Notes under the pieces: model-generated | What the model was told of the DNA's origin: nothing | Databases searched by the model: none | Seen by the model: the letters and a program-made list of their open reading frames with translations, nothing else | Assembly (NCBI GenBank): GCA_016717705.1 | Contig: JADKFD010000023.1 | Coordinates: 1 to 64,000, forward strand | Source: Rhodanobacteraceae bacterium | Lineage (GTDB): Bacteria > Pseudomonadota > Gammaproteobacteria > Xanthomonadales > SZUA-5 | Reading direction: 5' to 3' | Length of the DNA: 64,000 nucleotides | Shown here: in pieces, positions 52,441 through 61,477 of the stretch | Layout: every line of letters starts with the position of its first letter | How positions within the stretch are numbered: position 1 is the stretch's first letter | Made by a program: the position numbers and the translations under genes

Positions 52441-52612
52441 GGTTGTTCCTGGTTTCCGGTTTCGGTTGTCGGTAATGGGGCTGGTGTTGATCGAAAGGCA
52501 TCGCGCGCGAGCGCGCCCTACAACCCCAGGCAAGACCTCGCAGGATTCGTAGGAGCGCGCTCGCGCGCGATGCCCTTGATCCAACCCACAACCGACAACC
52601 GACAACCGACAA
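52441..52612. repeat. Heptad-arm element H9 with a REP-A pair in the core
   Basis: A degenerate left arm (about 52441-52475, GGTTGTT to TCGGTTG units) and right arm 52588-52612 (ACAACCG three times, then ACAAC) flank a REP-A inverted pair (52498-52523 and 52549-52573). It lies in the divergent spacer between leuL and the DUF5916 gene. Nothing else was recognised in that spacer apart from the leu promoter. Confidence 0.78.
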
Positions 52613-52695
52613 CACCCGCCTTCCGGCACGGGCCGGCATTCATCGACGCCGCCTAGAATCGCGCGCCCCGCAACGCGACCAGCCGACTCGATCCG

Positions 52696-54930
52696 ATGCA
52701 ACGCATTGCAATAGTTTGCGTCGCGACGCTGCTCGGCGCCTCGGCGCTGGCTGCCAAGCACAAACTGGTCATCGACGGCGTGGTCGACGATGCCGCGTGG
52801 GCCAAAGCCCAGGTTTTCCGCGACTTTGTGGTGGTCGAGCCGTACACGCTGGCGCAGCCGACGCATCCCACCGAGGCCTTGTTGCTGTCGACTCCGCAGG
52901 GTATCGCCATCGCATTCCGCTGCAGCCAGCCGGCTGGCGTTCCCCGGCTGAAATCACGCACGCCGCGCGATGCCGACATCCCCGGCGATCGTGTAAACGT
53001 ATTCATGGATTTCAATGGTGATGGCGAGACCGCCTACAACTTCACCATCGCGCTGTCCGACTCGATCCAGGACGCGACGATCACCAACGAGAACTACTAC
53101 AGCCCGGACTGGGATGGCGACTGGCAGCACGGCGTCGCGCAGACCGACGACGGCTGGAGCGCCGAATTCCTGATTCCGTGGACGGTGGCGTCGATGAAGG
53201 GCAGCGGCACGCCGCGGCGCACCATCGCGCTGATGTTCGACCGCGTGCTCGGCCACAGCAGTGAACGCAGCGGTTTTCCGGCAGCCAGCTTCACGCGACC
53301 GCGCTTCGTCTCCGAGTACCACAAGGTCGAAATCCAGCAGTACCAGGCCTCGGCTTTCCATGTGTTCCCATACATTTCAACCAGTTATGACTTGGTAGGC
53401 AATGCAGGCGACGGCAAGGCGGGCGCCGACCTGTACTGGAAGCCTTCCGGCGACCTGCAGCTGACCGCGGCGCTCAACCCCGATTTCGGCCAGGTCGAGG
53501 CCGACGAACTGGTGGTCAATTTCGACGCCATCGAGACTTTCTTTTCCGACAAGCGCCCGTTCTTCACCGAGAACCAGGGTCTGTTCGATCTGCGCACGCC
53601 GGATAACGGCCTTCTGATCTACACGCGGCGCATCGGCGGTCCGCGTGACGACGATGGCGCGGGCGCCGCGGAGATCGATGTCGCGCTCAAGCTCAACGGC
53701 TCGGCGCTGGGCTTCGATTACGGTGTCATGACCGCGCAGGAATCCCAGTACGCCAGCGACATCGGCAGTCTGTTTTACGCGCAGCGGCTGTTGCGCACCG
53801 GCGAGAACTTCAGTGTGGGGTACCTCGGCACCTGGACCGATCGCCCATTCCTGGACCGCGAGGGATTGGTCAACGCGGTGGACGGCAACTGGCGTGCCAA
53901 TGAGCAGTGGGCGGTGACCGGACAAGCGATCTTCAGCGGTATCGACCAGCCAGATGGCGACAAGGATGGTGCCGGCCTGTGGACGCGCATCGATTACACG
54001 CCGAACCCAGCCTGGCGCCAGGAACTCGAGCTGACCCACTTCGATCGTGAGCTCGATTTCAACGACATGGGCTACCAGCGCCGTGCCAGCCTGAACGAAG
54101 CCGAGTGGACGGGCGAAAATCAACAGACCATCGACGACGAGACGTCGCTGCTGCGGGGCAAGATCTGGCGCCTGGAATTGCAGGCGCGCAGCAACGATTC
54201 CGGCGACCGCCTGCCCGATGTGCTGGTCCTCGACCACACCCTGCAGTTTCGCGACGGTAGCGAGGTGTTGCTGGATTTCTATCGTGAATCATCGGGTTAC
54301 AACGATCTGATTGCGCGCGGCAATGGCCTGGTGCGGCTGCCGGCGCGCAACCAGTACTACGCCGAGTACGAGTCGCGGCGCATCGGTCGCTGGCAATTCG
54401 AACTGGCCGGCCGCATCTACCAGGAAGGCCTGGACGGGTACGCGAGCGAGGCGCGCGCAGAACTGGCTTTCTTCGCCAGCGACACCTTGACTGCCGACGG
54501 CAGCCTGTCCTTCACCGACAGCGACGACTGGCTGATCTGGGAGCAGGACACCCTGTTCGCGCGTTTCGAGCGCCAGCAACTGACCACCGAGGTGAACCTC
54601 AACTGGTTTCCGGCGCCGCGTCACGAGGTGCGCGTCAAGCTGCAGTGGCTGGCGTTGGCTGCGCAGGACGCTAGGCCTGAGCGCATCGGCGCGGGCGGCG
54701 ACCTGCAGCCGAGCACCGATGTCATCGAGGATTTCACCGTCAACAATCTGGGCCTGCAGATCCGCTACCGCTGGGAATTCGCGCCGCAGTCGGATTTCTA
54801 CGTGGTCTACGGGCGCGGCGGATTCATCGAGTTGCAGGACGACCGCAGCGATTTCGGCGAACTGCTCGACGCGGCGCTGTCCCTGCGCGATTCCGACCAG
54901 CTGCTGGTCAAGGTGCGCAAGCGGTTTTGA
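52696..54930 (+). CDS. Exported DUF5916 / CBM9-like outer-membrane protein
   Basis: 744 aa. The signal peptide MQRIAIVCVATLLGASALAA is followed by a CBM9-like domain (KLVIDGVVDDAAWAKAQVF, GDRVNVFMDFNGDGETAYNF). Then comes the DUF5916 segment with FGQVEADELVVNFDAIETFF and SDKRPFFTENQGLFDLR. The rest is a beta-barrel of many amphipathic strands, ending LLVKVRKRF with terminal phenylalanine. The family is outer-membrane-located with unknown function; a carbohydrate-related role is suggested by the CBM9 part only. Confidence 0.85.
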   Translation: MQRIAIVCVATLLGASALAAKHKLVIDGVVDDAAWAKAQVFRDFVVVEPYTLAQPTHPTEALLLSTPQGIAIAFRCSQPAGVPRLKSRTPRDADIPGDRVNVFMDFNGDGETAYNFTIALSDSIQDATITNENYYSPDWDGDWQHGVAQTDDGWSAEFLIPWTVASMKGSGTPRRTIALMFDRVLGHSSERSGFPAASFTRPRFVSEYHKVEIQQYQASAFHVFPYISTSYDLVGNAGDGKAGADLYWKPSGDLQLTAALNPDFGQVEADELVVNFDAIETFFSDKRPFFTENQGLFDLRTPDNGLLIYTRRIGGPRDDDGAGAAEIDVALKLNGSALGFDYGVMTAQESQYASDIGSLFYAQRLLRTGENFSVGYLGTWTDRPFLDREGLVNAVDGNWRANEQWAVTGQAIFSGIDQPDGDKDGAGLWTRIDYTPNPAWRQELELTHFDRELDFNDMGYQRRASLNEAEWTGENQQTIDDETSLLRGKIWRLELQARSNDSGDRLPDVLVLDHTLQFRDGSEVLLDFYRESSGYNDLIARGNGLVRLPARNQYYAEYESRRIGRWQFELAGRIYQEGLDGYASEARAELAFFASDTLTADGSLSFTDSDDWLIWEQDTLFARFERQQLTTEVNLNWFPAPRHEVRVKLQWLALAAQDARPERIGAGGDLQPSTDVIEDFTVNNLGLQIRYRWEFAPQSDFYVVYGRGGFIELQDDRSDFGELLDAALSLRDSDQLLVKVRKRF

Positions 54931-55043
54931 AGATTCGGGAATCCACGCAAAGAGATCGTAGGCCCGGCGTCGCTGCGCGCGGAAAGGTTGTGAGTTGTGC
55001 TGGCGCTTGATCGCGGAATAAATCCGCTCCCACAGGAAAGCGA

Positions 55044-56169
55044 TCAGCGCCCCGCCTGCCCGCGCGCACTCAGATAGCCGCGCCCGCGCTCCATCATCGC
55101 GACAAAACCGATCTCGTCGCCCTCGTCGATGCAGCGCGTCAGCTCTTCGACCGCCCGCTTGAGCGCCCCGAGCGCTTCGCCGCGCCAGGCGTTCAGGCTC
55201 TGGATTTCGTAATACAGGCGCGGATTTTCGTTGGCGACGCCGCTGGCGATCTTCAGCTGGCGGTCGAAGGTGGTGCTCGACATCTGCGCCAGTTTCGGTG
55301 CCGCTTCGCCGGAAGTTGGCCAGCGCGGTGAAGAACGCAATGTTCAGCGCGTGGCTGAGGCCCAGTACATAGGCAATCAGATGATCGTGCTCGGCGAGCG
55401 GCATCTCGACCGCTTGCACCATGGTCTCGGCAAACAGCGTGCGCGCCTCCTTCACCACTTCCGGCGCGCCGACCGGCATGAAGATCACGTGGCGGTCCGA
55501 CAACAGCTCAGTATCCGGGCCGAACATCGGATGCACCGAGCAGATGCGCAATCCGGCCGCGGCGCAGGCCTTCAGACCTTCGGTCAGTGGCGTCTTCAGC
55601 GAACCGATGTCGAACACCATGCCCTTGGGTTGGCGCTGCGCCAGTTCCAGCAGAATCTCGTTGCTGCGCCGCAAAGGCGCAGCGACCACGATCAGGTCTT
55701 GATCGAGAGCGCTCGCACGCCAATCGGCGTGCACCACCACGCCCTCTGGCGCGCCGCTGGGGTCGGCGACTTCGACGTCGAATCCCTGCGCGGCGAGGAA
55801 GCGCACAAACCAGCGGCCCATGCGGCCGTTACCGCCGATGATCAGCGCGCGCCGCCCGCCACCCTGACCGGCCAGCCGCACGCGATCCTGCTCTTGCGTG
55901 GTGAGTGAGGACTCGATCAGCAGTTTCAGCACCTGCTCGGCGATATCGGCATCCAGGCCGGCGTCTTGCGCGCGCTCACGCACATGCGCAATGACCTCGC
56001 GCTCGCGCTGGAAATCGCGCAACTGCTTGCCCTGGGCGTGTTTCCAGCGGCCGATCTCTGCCACCAGCGCCTGGCGCTTTGCGATTGCAGCGATCAGGTC
56101 GGCATCAACGGTATCGAGTTCAGCGCGGAGTTCGGAGAGGGGGCGCGGGGCGCTGGGAGCGTCGGTCAT
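55044..56169 (-). CDS. tyrA: Chorismate mutase / prephenate dehydrogenase; one apparent frameshift
   Basis: 374 aa after removing one extra base near 55313-55314. The N-terminal chorismate mutase domain (LSELRAELDTVDADLIAAIAKRQALVAEIG) is followed by the dehydrogenase: ALIIGGNGRMGRWFVRFLAAQG, VFDIGSLKTPLTEGL, CSVHPMFGPDTELLSD, GLSHALNIAFFTALAN. The second frame continues GEAAPKLAQMSSTTFDRQLK to QAGR. It converts chorismate to hydroxyphenylpyruvate for tyrosine synthesis. In related TyrA proteins ALANSGEAAPKL is continuous, so an extra T is the simplest explanation. Confidence 0.9.
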
Positions 56170-56193
56170 GGACGAGGACTTTGGAGGGGATGG

Positions 56194-56389
56194 GTGAAAC
56201 GTGAAACGTTAAACGTGAAGTGTGGAACACCCAACCCACTCGGCGAGAAGGTCAGGGCGTCCATCGATAGGGAAAAACTTGCGTACCCTGCGGTCCGGCG
56301 CGAGCCTTTCACGTTTCACGTTTCACGTTTCACGTTTCACGTTTCACGTTTCACGTTTCACGTTTCACGTTTCACGTTTCACGTTTCAC
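56194..56389. repeat. Heptad-arm element H8 between tyrA and the CBS gene
   Basis: The left arm 56194-56228 reads GTGAAAC, GTGAAAC, GTTAAAC, GTGAAGT, GTGGAAC. The right arm 56306-56389 reads CTTTCAC then 11 perfect GTTTCAC units. The heptad is identical in complement. The arms end 24 nt from the tyrA start and 12 nt from the CBS gene's stop. Confidence 0.93.
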
Positions 56390-56401
56390 CGCTCTTCCGC
56401 T

Positions 56402-56833
56402 TCACCCGGCTATGTACTGCTTCAACTGCTCGACCTCGCCCTCCAGCCCTTCGATGATCGAGCGCACCAGATCGCCGATCGAGAGCATGCCGACCACCTT
56501 GCCGTCGTCGACCACCGGCAGATGGCGGATGCGCCGGTCGGTCATCAGGCGCATGCATTCCTTGGTGCGTGACTTGGAGGACACCGTCACCAGTGGCGCC
56601 GGGGTCATGATCGCCGAGATTGGCGTGTCCTTGGACGAGCGGCCCTTGAGGATCACCTTGCGCGCGTAGTCGCGCTCGCTGAGGATGCCCACCAGTCGGT
56701 CGCCCTCCATGACCAACAGCGCACCGACGCCCTTGTCAGCCATCAGCTGGATCGCGTCGATCACCGGGTCTTCCGGGCGCAATCGATAAAGATCCTGACC
56801 TTTGAGCGCGAGCAACTGGCTGACTGGGACCAT
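56402..56833 (-). CDS. CBS-pair domain protein
   Basis: 143 aa from the ATG at 56831-56833. It contains two CBS motifs: DPVIDAIQLMADKGVGALLVMEGDRLVGILSERDYARK and KECMRLMTDRRIRHLPVVDDGKVVGMLSIGDLVR. A short helix follows. Such proteins bind adenine nucleotides (AMP, ATP or SAM) and regulate partners; none is encoded nearby in a way that identifies one. Confidence 0.88.
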   Translation of the reverse strand: MVPVSQLLALKGQDLYRLRPEDPVIDAIQLMADKGVGALLVMEGDRLVGILSERDYARKVILKGRSSKDTPISAIMTPAPLVTVSSKSRTKECMRLMTDRRIRHLPVVDDGKVVGMLSIGDLVRSIIEGLEGEVEQLKQYIAG

Positions 56834-56919
56834 TGTGCATCTCCGGTGAAGAACCACGGCACGCCAATATTTTCACGCGCTGACCCAGTGTGCAAACGAT
56901 TTGCGGTGGAATCGTGAAG

Positions 56920-58299
56920 TCAGCCGTAGCGCTGCTGCAGATAGGCAAACGCCGCACGCAAACCCTGGCAGTCGCCGCCGGCCGGTCGGCCCGGGCGGCC
57001 TTCGCTCCAGCAGTAGGTGTCGAGATGCATCCACGGGATGTGTTCGGGCACGAAGCGCTTCAGATACAGCGCGGCGGTGATGGCGCCGGCCATGCGCGAG
57101 CCGCCGGAATTGTTGATGTCGGCGATCTTGCTGTCGATCATGCTGGCGTAGTCGTCCCACAGCGGCATCGGCCACAGCGGGTCACCCGCTTCGCGCCCCG
57201 CGGCGATCAGGTCCAGCGACAACTCCTCGCGGTTGCAGAACAGCGCCGGCAGGTCCGGGCCCAGCGCGATGCGCGCGGCGCCGGTCAGCGTGGCGAAATC
57301 GAAGATCAGTTCCGGCGTCGATTCCGCGGCGTAGCTCAGTGCATCGCACAGGATCACGCGACCTTCGGCGTCGGTGTTGCCGATCTCGACGGACAGTCCG
57401 GCGCGTGTCGCAATCACCTCGCCGGGTCGGTACGCATTCGGGCCGATCGCGTTCTCGACGGCGGCGACCAGCAGTTGCAGTTGCACCGGCAGGCCGGCGT
57501 CCATGATCAGCTGCGCCAGCTGGATGGCGACCGCCGCGCCGCCCATGTCCTTTTTCATCGCCGCCATGCCATCGCCGGCCTTGATGTTCAGGCCTCCGGT
57601 GTCGAAACACACGCCCTTGCCGAGGATCGCGACGCGCGGATGGTGCGGGTCGCCCCAGGTCAGTTCGATCAGGCGCGGTGCGCGATGACTGGCACGGCCG
57701 ACGGCATGAATTGCGGGGAAGTTGTTCTGCAGCAGTTCTTCGCCGACGAAACAGTTGAGTTCTGCGCCGTGAGTGGCGGCGAGGGCAGCGATCACCGTCT
57801 CCATCTGCTCCGGACCGAGATCTTCGGTCGGCGTGTTCACCAGATCGCGCGCGGCGTGGACAGCTGCGGCAATCCGGCTGATGTCGGCGCGCAAGGTGGC
57901 GTCGTCGAGCAGCAGACGCGCGCAGGCGCGAGCGGCCTTGGGCTTGTAGCGCAGGAACTGGTAGGCGCCGAGCGCAAAGCCGAGCGCCAGGCGCTGGCGG
58001 GTGCCGGCTGGCAGGTCGGCGGACAGGGTGTAGGCCAACGGCGGCAAGGTCAGCGCCGCGTTGCCGAGCGCCCAGATATCGTCCAGTTGGCGTGCGCCTG
58101 CGACCACTCCGCTGAGCTGGCCATCGGCGTTGAAGCGCAGCGCCTGGGTATAGCGCTTGCCTTCGAAGCGCTGTGCGGCCAGCTGTGCCTGGGTGGCCGC
58201 ATCCTGCTCGCCGAACCACTGGCTGTAGGCCGATTCCAGTATCAACTCGATCGGCACCGCGGCGGTGTCGGCAGCAATCAGGATCGAGTCGATACTCAT
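56920..58299 (-). CDS. M17 leucyl aminopeptidase family protein
   Basis: 459 aa. The catalytic half has the two-metal motifs GKGVCFDTGGLNIK, KKDMGGAAVAI, ENAIGPNAYRPGEV and the signature NTDAEGRVILCDAL. NTPTEDLGPEQM begins the conserved domain. The N-terminal half is more variable than PepA. It is probably a cytoplasmic aminopeptidase of the PepB-like branch. It has a hexamer-type fold; substrate preference is unknown. Confidence 0.88.
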   Translation of the reverse strand: MSIDSILIAADTAAVPIELILESAYSQWFGEQDAATQAQLAAQRFEGKRYTQALRFNADGQLSGVVAGARQLDDIWALGNAALTLPPLAYTLSADLPAGTRQRLALGFALGAYQFLRYKPKAARACARLLLDDATLRADISRIAAAVHAARDLVNTPTEDLGPEQMETVIAALAATHGAELNCFVGEELLQNNFPAIHAVGRASHRAPRLIELTWGDPHHPRVAILGKGVCFDTGGLNIKAGDGMAAMKKDMGGAAVAIQLAQLIMDAGLPVQLQLLVAAVENAIGPNAYRPGEVIATRAGLSVEIGNTDAEGRVILCDALSYAAESTPELIFDFATLTGAARIALGPDLPALFCNREELSLDLIAAGREAGDPLWPMPLWDDYASMIDSKIADINNSGGSRMAGAITAALYLKRFVPEHIPWMHLDTYCWSEGRPGRPAGGDCQGLRAAFAYLQQRYG

Positions 58300-58330
58300 C
58301 AGGCGCTCTCCAGGCGATCAGGCCTGCATG

Positions 58331-58723
58331 TTACCGCGTGGCGCTGCTCGCGAGTCGCCGCTCGAATACGACCAAAGTCCGACCCAATGGGCTGCGCAGC
58401 AACAGCCAGCCGATGCCGATGCCGACCAGGTCGGCGACCAGGTCGGCCCATTCGGCGCTGCGCGGCGGCAGCACCGACTGCAGGCATTCAATCGCTGCGC
58501 CGTAGCTGATCAGGGCGGTCACCACCCACCAGCGCTGGCGCAGGCCAGTGCCCACGAGCTGGCCGAAATAGAGCATCAGGACGATATAGGCGAATGCGTG
58601 ATTCAGCTTGTCGCTGTTGGGCAAATCGATCTCCGGGCCGCGCAGCGGCAGCAGGGAGAGGGCGGTGATCAGCGCCAGCAAGGCGATGCCGAGCGACCAC
58701 CAGAGCGTACGCAGTTTGGGCAT
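58331..58723 (-). CDS. VanZ family membrane protein
   Basis: 130 aa with four hydrophobic helices: LWWSLGIALLALITALSLLP, HAFAYIVLMLYFGQL, WWVVTALISYGAAIECLQ, DLVADLVGIGIGWLLL. SDKLNHAFAY and the DxxAD-type end match the VanZ-like family, sometimes linked to glycopeptide tolerance but usually of unknown function. The ATG at 58721-58723 fits best; an ATG 33 bases upstream is possible. Confidence 0.8.
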   Translation of the reverse strand: MPKLRTLWWSLGIALLALITALSLLPLRGPEIDLPNSDKLNHAFAYIVLMLYFGQLVGTGLRQRWWVVTALISYGAAIECLQSVLPPRSAEWADLVADLVGIGIGWLLLRSPLGRTLVVFERRLASSATR

Positions 58724-58925
58724 GGGGAAACGGGGATGAGAGCGGGCGACGCGCACGTGTTAGACGGTCAACTCGGCGCGCCTCCGTTTATGCGGGCGCA
58801 CCAAACATACATCGGGCGACGCAAAGGCCGGCTTGGCCAGGGCCCGCTCTTCTTTGCTCCTGCAACGACCGGAGGCAGAATCAGATCAGCGCTTGGCGGC
58901 AAGCCGGCGCACTCCAGATTGCGGG

Positions 58926-60095
58926 CTACAGCAGGCGCCGCTGTCCCGGTCCGGCCAGGTCCGCCGGCAACCACTCGGCCTCGACGCCGCGACCGAACAG
59001 CATGACCTTGAAGCGCTCACCCATCTCGCCAGGCAGCATCAGGCGCTTGATCTGCTGGGTCAGGCGCAGCCGCGCGCGGTCGTCGAGCTCGCCCAGATGG
59101 CTGTACAGGCCCTCGATACCGGCGCCGATCAGAAATCCGCTCTGGTTGTCATAGGCCAATAGTTCGAAGCCACTGTCGACGCCAGCTTCGGCCAGGGCGG
59201 TGAAATCCACCGAGGCACTGAGATCGTTGAGGCCCGGATGCCAGAACGGATCATCGTGGGCGTGATGGCGGTAATGGCAGATCAAGGTGCCCGTGGTGCG
59301 TTCCGCCCGGTAGTACTCCGGGCGACCGTAACCATAGTCGGCCAGCAGGACCAGTCCGCGACGCAGCGGCGCGCTGATGGTGGCAAACCACGCAGCCAGT
59401 TCCGGATTCACTTCGCTGACATATCCGGGCGGCAGCGGTTGTTGCAGATCGGACTGCAGGTTTGCGAGGGACCTGGCGAGTTGCTCGCGTGGTTCCTTGG
59501 CCACGGCGACGAAGCGACCGGCAACCACGTCGACGCAGATTTCGCGCGGGCCATCGGTTTCGACGACAAAGCGCGCACAGGCCAGCGCGTCGACCACTTC
59601 GTTGCCGATGATGGCGCCGTCGAAGGCTTGTTCCGGCGGTTGCTCCAGCCACTCGATGCGCTCCAGCCATTGCGGCGTCGCTGCAGCGATGTGTACGCGC
59701 TGACGCTCGCGCAGATCGGCACTGCGTTCGAGGATCAGATAGCGCGCCGGCAGCGCGCCGCGCCGGGCGAGCGCCTGCAACAGATCGACGGCCAGCGCGC
59801 CGCTGCCGGCGCCGAGTTCCAGCAGCGTGGGCTCAGCCAGCTGGAGCAGCGTGCCGGCCAGCGTCTGGGCCACGACTTCGGCAAACACATTGCCCAGTTC
59901 CGGCGCGGTGACGAAATCGCCCTGCGCCCCGAATTTGTGCGAACCCGCCGCGTAGTAACCCAGGCCGGGGGCATACAAGGCCAGTTCCATGTAGCGCTGG
60001 AAGGGCATCGGGCCGCGCTCGGCGATCTCGGCGGTGATGAGATCCTGGAGCAGCGCCGATACGGCGCGGGCGTGCGGGTCGGGTTCGGGGAGCAT
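58926..60095 (-). CDS. Class I SAM-dependent methyltransferase, MidA/NDUFAF7 family
   Basis: 389 aa from the ATG at 60093-60095. Family blocks are GPMPFQRYMELALYAPGLGYYAAG, GDFVTAPELGNVFAEVVAQ, LLELGAGSGALAVDLLQAL (SAM-binding), IGNEVVDALACARFVV and LLADYGYGRPEYY. The eukaryotic member methylates an arginine of respiratory complex I; bacterial function is not established. It lies downstream of hemY with a REP/heptad spacer. Confidence 0.88.
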   Translation of the reverse strand: MLPEPDPHARAVSALLQDLITAEIAERGPMPFQRYMELALYAPGLGYYAAGSHKFGAQGDFVTAPELGNVFAEVVAQTLAGTLLQLAEPTLLELGAGSGALAVDLLQALARRGALPARYLILERSADLRERQRVHIAAATPQWLERIEWLEQPPEQAFDGAIIGNEVVDALACARFVVETDGPREICVDVVAGRFVAVAKEPREQLARSLANLQSDLQQPLPPGYVSEVNPELAAWFATISAPLRRGLVLLADYGYGRPEYYRAERTTGTLICHYRHHAHDDPFWHPGLNDLSASVDFTALAEAGVDSGFELLAYDNQSGFLIGAGIEGLYSHLGELDDRARLRLTQQIKRLMLPGEMGERFKVMLFGRGVEAEWLPADLAGPGQRRLL

Positions 60096-60100
60096 CTGTC

Positions 60101-60256
60101 CGGTTGTCGGTTGTCGGTTGTCGGTTGTCGGTTGTGGGTTGAAGAGCATCGCGCGCGAGCGCGCTCCTACAACGCTGGCGAAGAATGGCGCAAGATTTGT
60201 AGGAGCGCGCTTGCGCGCGATGCTTTTGGTCGCGCGATAAACCCGCTCCCACAAAA
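60101..60256. repeat. Heptad array H10, REP-A pair and REP-E copy upstream of the methyltransferase gene
   Basis: CGGTTGT occurs five times in a row (60101-60135), then GGGTTGA. An inverted REP-A pair follows (60147-60172 and 60198-60222), then REP-E GATAAACCCGCTCCCACA at 60236-60253. The array begins 5 nt from the methyltransferase start. Confidence 0.85.
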
Positions 60257-60281
60257 AGGCGGCAACCGGCTGCTGAAGTTC

Positions 60282-61474
60282 CTACCGCATCAACTGCGCC
60301 AGATCATCCTTGGCCACGGTCTCGCCGGTGGCGCAGCTTGCAGCAAGGCGCCACGCCAGGGCGGCGCGCTCGGGCTCCTGGCGGGCTTGCGCCAGACGCG
60401 CGGATTCGATCAGCGCCAGCGCGCGTGGGTCCAGACTCAGCGACATGCGCAGGTATTCCTGGGCCTTGCCGAAGATCTGTTCGATGCGGCACCAGCGCGC
60501 CAGGGCCAGCAGCAAGCCGGGGCTTTGCGGGTGCTGCTGGAGAAATTTTTCGGCACGCTTGATGCGGGGAGAGGCATGTTCCACCGGGGCTTGCGCGTAC
60601 AACTCGGCCAGTTCTTCGGACCATTCGCGGCTCAAGGCGACTTCGACCGCAGTGGCAGCCAGATCGCGGCTGCCCAGACGCGATTCGGCGCGGATCAAGG
60701 CTGCCAGCACCATCCGCTCGCGGCGTTCCTGCTTGCCGAAGCGCTGCCACAGGCTGTCCAGCGTGGCGCGGTCGGGCGCCTGTTCCAACGCTTGCGACAG
60801 CACGCGGCGTTCCAGCGCCGCCAGTTCGCGATCACCGATCTGGCGGCGCTCGGCAAGCCGCTGCAGCGGGGCGAGTGCCTCGGCGGCGCGGCCACGCGTG
60901 AGCAGGCCTTCGATCAACGTGCGCAGCACCGCGGCGGTGCGTTGCTCGCCTCGCTGCGCTTGACGATTGCGGCAAATGCCGCCTCGTCGCCGCGCTCGGC
61001 GCGCCAGGCATCGGCCAGCAGCGGCGCCACGTGCTTGCCGCGTTCCAGTTCCACCGCACTGCGCAGGATTTCGTCAACCAGACCGGTCTCGCCGCGCAGG
61101 TGCGCCACTTCGGCGGCGCTCAACAGTGCGCTCAGGCGTTGCAGCGGTTCGGTGCTGGCTTCCAGAAGCGCGCGCTGGGCGTCGTGCAGATTGCCCTCGA
61201 AGGCCAACACCAGGCCCTGGTCCAGGCGCGCCGTGGCGCGCGCGCGCCGGTGCCAGCCGAAACGGCGCGGCCAGCGCACTGCCAGCGTGTAAATGGCGAA
61301 GGCGAGCGCCGCCCCAAGCAGACCGGCAAGGCCCAGGAACACCACCGTGGTCTCGACTTCCCAGCCCTGGAAGCGCAGATAGACCATCCCGGCGTCGAGT
61401 CGCAGGTAATAGCCCAGCAGCGCTGCGAGCAGCGCCAGCAGCAGGAACAGCGCCAGGCGGAAAATCCAGCTCAT
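60282..61474 (-). CDS. hemY: HemY, TPR membrane protein; one apparent frameshift
   Basis: About 397 aa when one missing base near 60915-60960 is restored. The N-terminus has two membrane helices (FRLALFLLLALLAALLGYYL and TVVFLGLAGLLGAALAFAIY) separated by LDAGMVYLRFQGWEVE, the HemY_N pattern. TPR-type helices follow in both frames (ARLDQGLVLAFEGNLHDAQ; AGLLLALARW-type repeats). It lies next to hemX and hemD, the conserved order. The function of proteobacterial HemY is unclear; it is not the Bacillus oxidase. Confidence 0.85.
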
Positions 61475-61477
61475 GGC

